In this document: one piece after another, positions 6,304 through 7,100 of the stretch
How positions within the stretch are numbered: the stretch's first letter is position 1
How the letters are laid out: each line of letters starts with the position of its first letter
NCBI GenBank assembly: GCA_045105075.1
Contig: JBGCDD010000163.1
Coordinates: 1-7,100, forward strand
Source of the DNA: JBGCDD01 sp045105075
GTDB taxonomy: Bacteria; Pseudomonadota; Alphaproteobacteria; Rhodobacterales; Rhodobacteraceae
Direction of reading: 5' to 3'
Length of the DNA: 7,100 nt
Program-made: the position numbers and the translations under genes
The notes under the pieces: model-generated
The model's input: the letters and a program-made list of their open reading frames with translations, nothing else
Database searches by the model: none
What the model was told of the DNA's origin: nothing

Positions 6304-7100
6304 CTATGCGGCGACCTGAATTTCGTAGTCCTGTTTCTTGGTCATCATTGCCCAAAGTCGTCGGGCCATGCGATTTGCCAATGCAACGGCAACAATCATG
6401 CGCGTAGCATTTTCGCAAGCCAAGGATCGCCGCAACGGCCTTTTCGTCTGGACGCGCTGATCACTGACATTCACTGCCCGGCAGTGCATGTTTACATGCA
6501 TGAGCGGGGCACCGGTCACGAGTAGTTGGCGCACGTCGCGCTGCCTCATCTTGGTAATCCTGCCAAACCGATCTTTGCCTATTGTCGACATCTGACGCGT
6601 TACAGGCCCCAGCCGAGCGGCAAAACCGCGACCCTCGTTGAAATTTTTGGCTGCTGGGCAAAATGCCTGGATCGCTATTGGACCTTTGCGCGGCATGGTG
6701 CGCAACCGCTGAGCAAGCTTTTTCAAAGCCTTATCAATCGCCGCAACAGTGTTCGTGAGCTCCTCAATATCCTGTGTCATACGTTCCGCGATTTCGACAA
6801 TTGGCGCAGGCAAGTCCTCGGAGTGTTCTTTAGGCATCGACATCATACGCGCGACGCTTGCTCGGGACGATGGCAGCAAGACGCCATATTCTGCAAAGTG
6901 TCCGTGCCGTGCATTGATGAGTTGGGTGCGTTGCCGCAGATAAAGGTCACGGGTTCGGAACATAACGGCCTGAGCTTGCTGTTCTTTCGTCTTAACTTCG
7001 ACAAAGCCCATGAATGGACGCAGGACAGCTTCGACGATTGCTTTTGCGTCTACAGCATCTTTCTTGTGCTGCTTCATGAAAGGTTTAACAAAAATGGGTG
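6304..7100 (-). pseudogene. IS1111/IS110-family transposase, decayed, runs off the right edge
   Basis: The frame is open to the window edge (PIFVKPF precedes the Met at 7077), so the N-terminus with the first catalytic residues is outside. Visible are KQHKKDAVDAKAIVEA, with the Asp-x2-Asp pair of the nuclease domain, then VEVKTKEQQAQAVMFRTRDL and QRTQLINARHGHFAEYG, all typical of IS1111-group recombinases, and the C-terminal domain with RQMSTIGKDRFGRITKM. Signs of decay: TMPRKGPIAIQAF lacks about three residues after GPI and the usual Gly of TMPG. LLVTGA is followed by an unrelated stretch because copy D (6471-6507) is inserted. Near 6401-6406 about 10 bases are missing, which puts MIVAVALANRMARRLWAMM back in frame. 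The net effect is a long open frame that is nonetheless scrambled over about 35 residues in a conserved region. Activity is unlikely. Confidence 0.85.
6471..6507 (+). repeat. Palindromic element, copy D (37 bases), inserted in the IS1111-like transposase
   Basis: First hairpin: CACTGCC-C-GGCAGTG (6472-6486). Second hairpin: GCATG-TTTA-CATGC (6486-6499). Tail: ATGAGCGG, followed by GGCACC. Removing exactly these 37 bases joins minus-strand codons LLVTGA to MSVISASRRKGRC and then GDPWLAKML, as expected for IS1111-group proteins. The boundaries are therefore well supported. Confidence 0.8.

Larger units (their letters stand above)
4817..7100 (-). mobile_element. Cluster of decayed insertion sequences (IS3 remnant, IS110 remnant, IS1111/IS110 remnant)
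   Basis: Three transposase remnants of two families lie head to tail on the minus strand with no host gene between them. All carry lesions. The left limit is placed near 4817-4823, about 35 bases beyond the IS3 stop codon, where TGG or TGT could be the IS3 terminal TG. No intact pair of inverted ends or target duplication was recognised, so no element can be delimited as complete. The cluster continues beyond the right edge. Confidence 0.8.

Overview
This window looks like chromosome or plasmid DNA from an alphaproteobacterium, most probably a Rhodobacterales (Roseobacter-group) species. The clues are moderately GC-rich coding DNA, an FAD/Fe-S D-2-hydroxyacid dehydrogenase followed by an FCD-type GntR regulator, a FutA-like iron-binding protein, and IS110/IS3 remnants of types familiar from roseobacters. 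The taxonomic call rests on recalled protein similarity, not on a search.

The left half (1-4490) is ordinary, intact host sequence read on the + strand. First comes the C-terminal ~814 codons of a large flavin/iron-sulfur dehydrogenase of the D-lactate / D-2-hydroxyglutarate dehydrogenase type, whose 5' end lies outside the window. Ten bases after its stop a GntR/FCD regulator begins, probably in the same operon and probably controlling it. After a 192-204 base intergenic region, which carries a possible iron-responsive operator (TGA-N9-TCA), comes a separate gene for a secreted Fe(3+)-binding protein of an ABC importer. It is closed by a strong intrinsic terminator at 4451-4490, and no permease or ATPase gene follows.

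The right half (about 4817-7100) is a graveyard of insertion sequences, all read on the - strand. From right to left it holds an IS1111/IS110-type transposase running off the right edge (6304-7100), a 323-base non-coding gap, a second IS110-family transposase with a start-region frameshift, an in-frame stop and a lost C-terminus (about 5054-5980), and the last ~60 codons of an IS3-family OrfB (4855-5053).

The most interesting thing in the window is a family of four small palindromic elements, 37-43 bases long and all in the same orientation, at 4882-4920, 4951-4993, 6075-6116 and 6471-6507. Each has a first hairpin built on the core TGCCCGGCA, then a second hairpin whose stem sequence differs between copies yet stays self-complementary, then a purine tail (GAAAGG, GAGAGG or GAGCGG) abutting a further G-rich flank. 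Three copies sit inside transposase reading frames. Removing exactly 39, 43 and 37 bases restores a continuous, family-like protein sequence in each case. They therefore look like a very small mobile or once-mobile element (REP-like, or like the Rickettsia palindromic elements) that landed in dead IS DNA. I do not recognise it as a named family.
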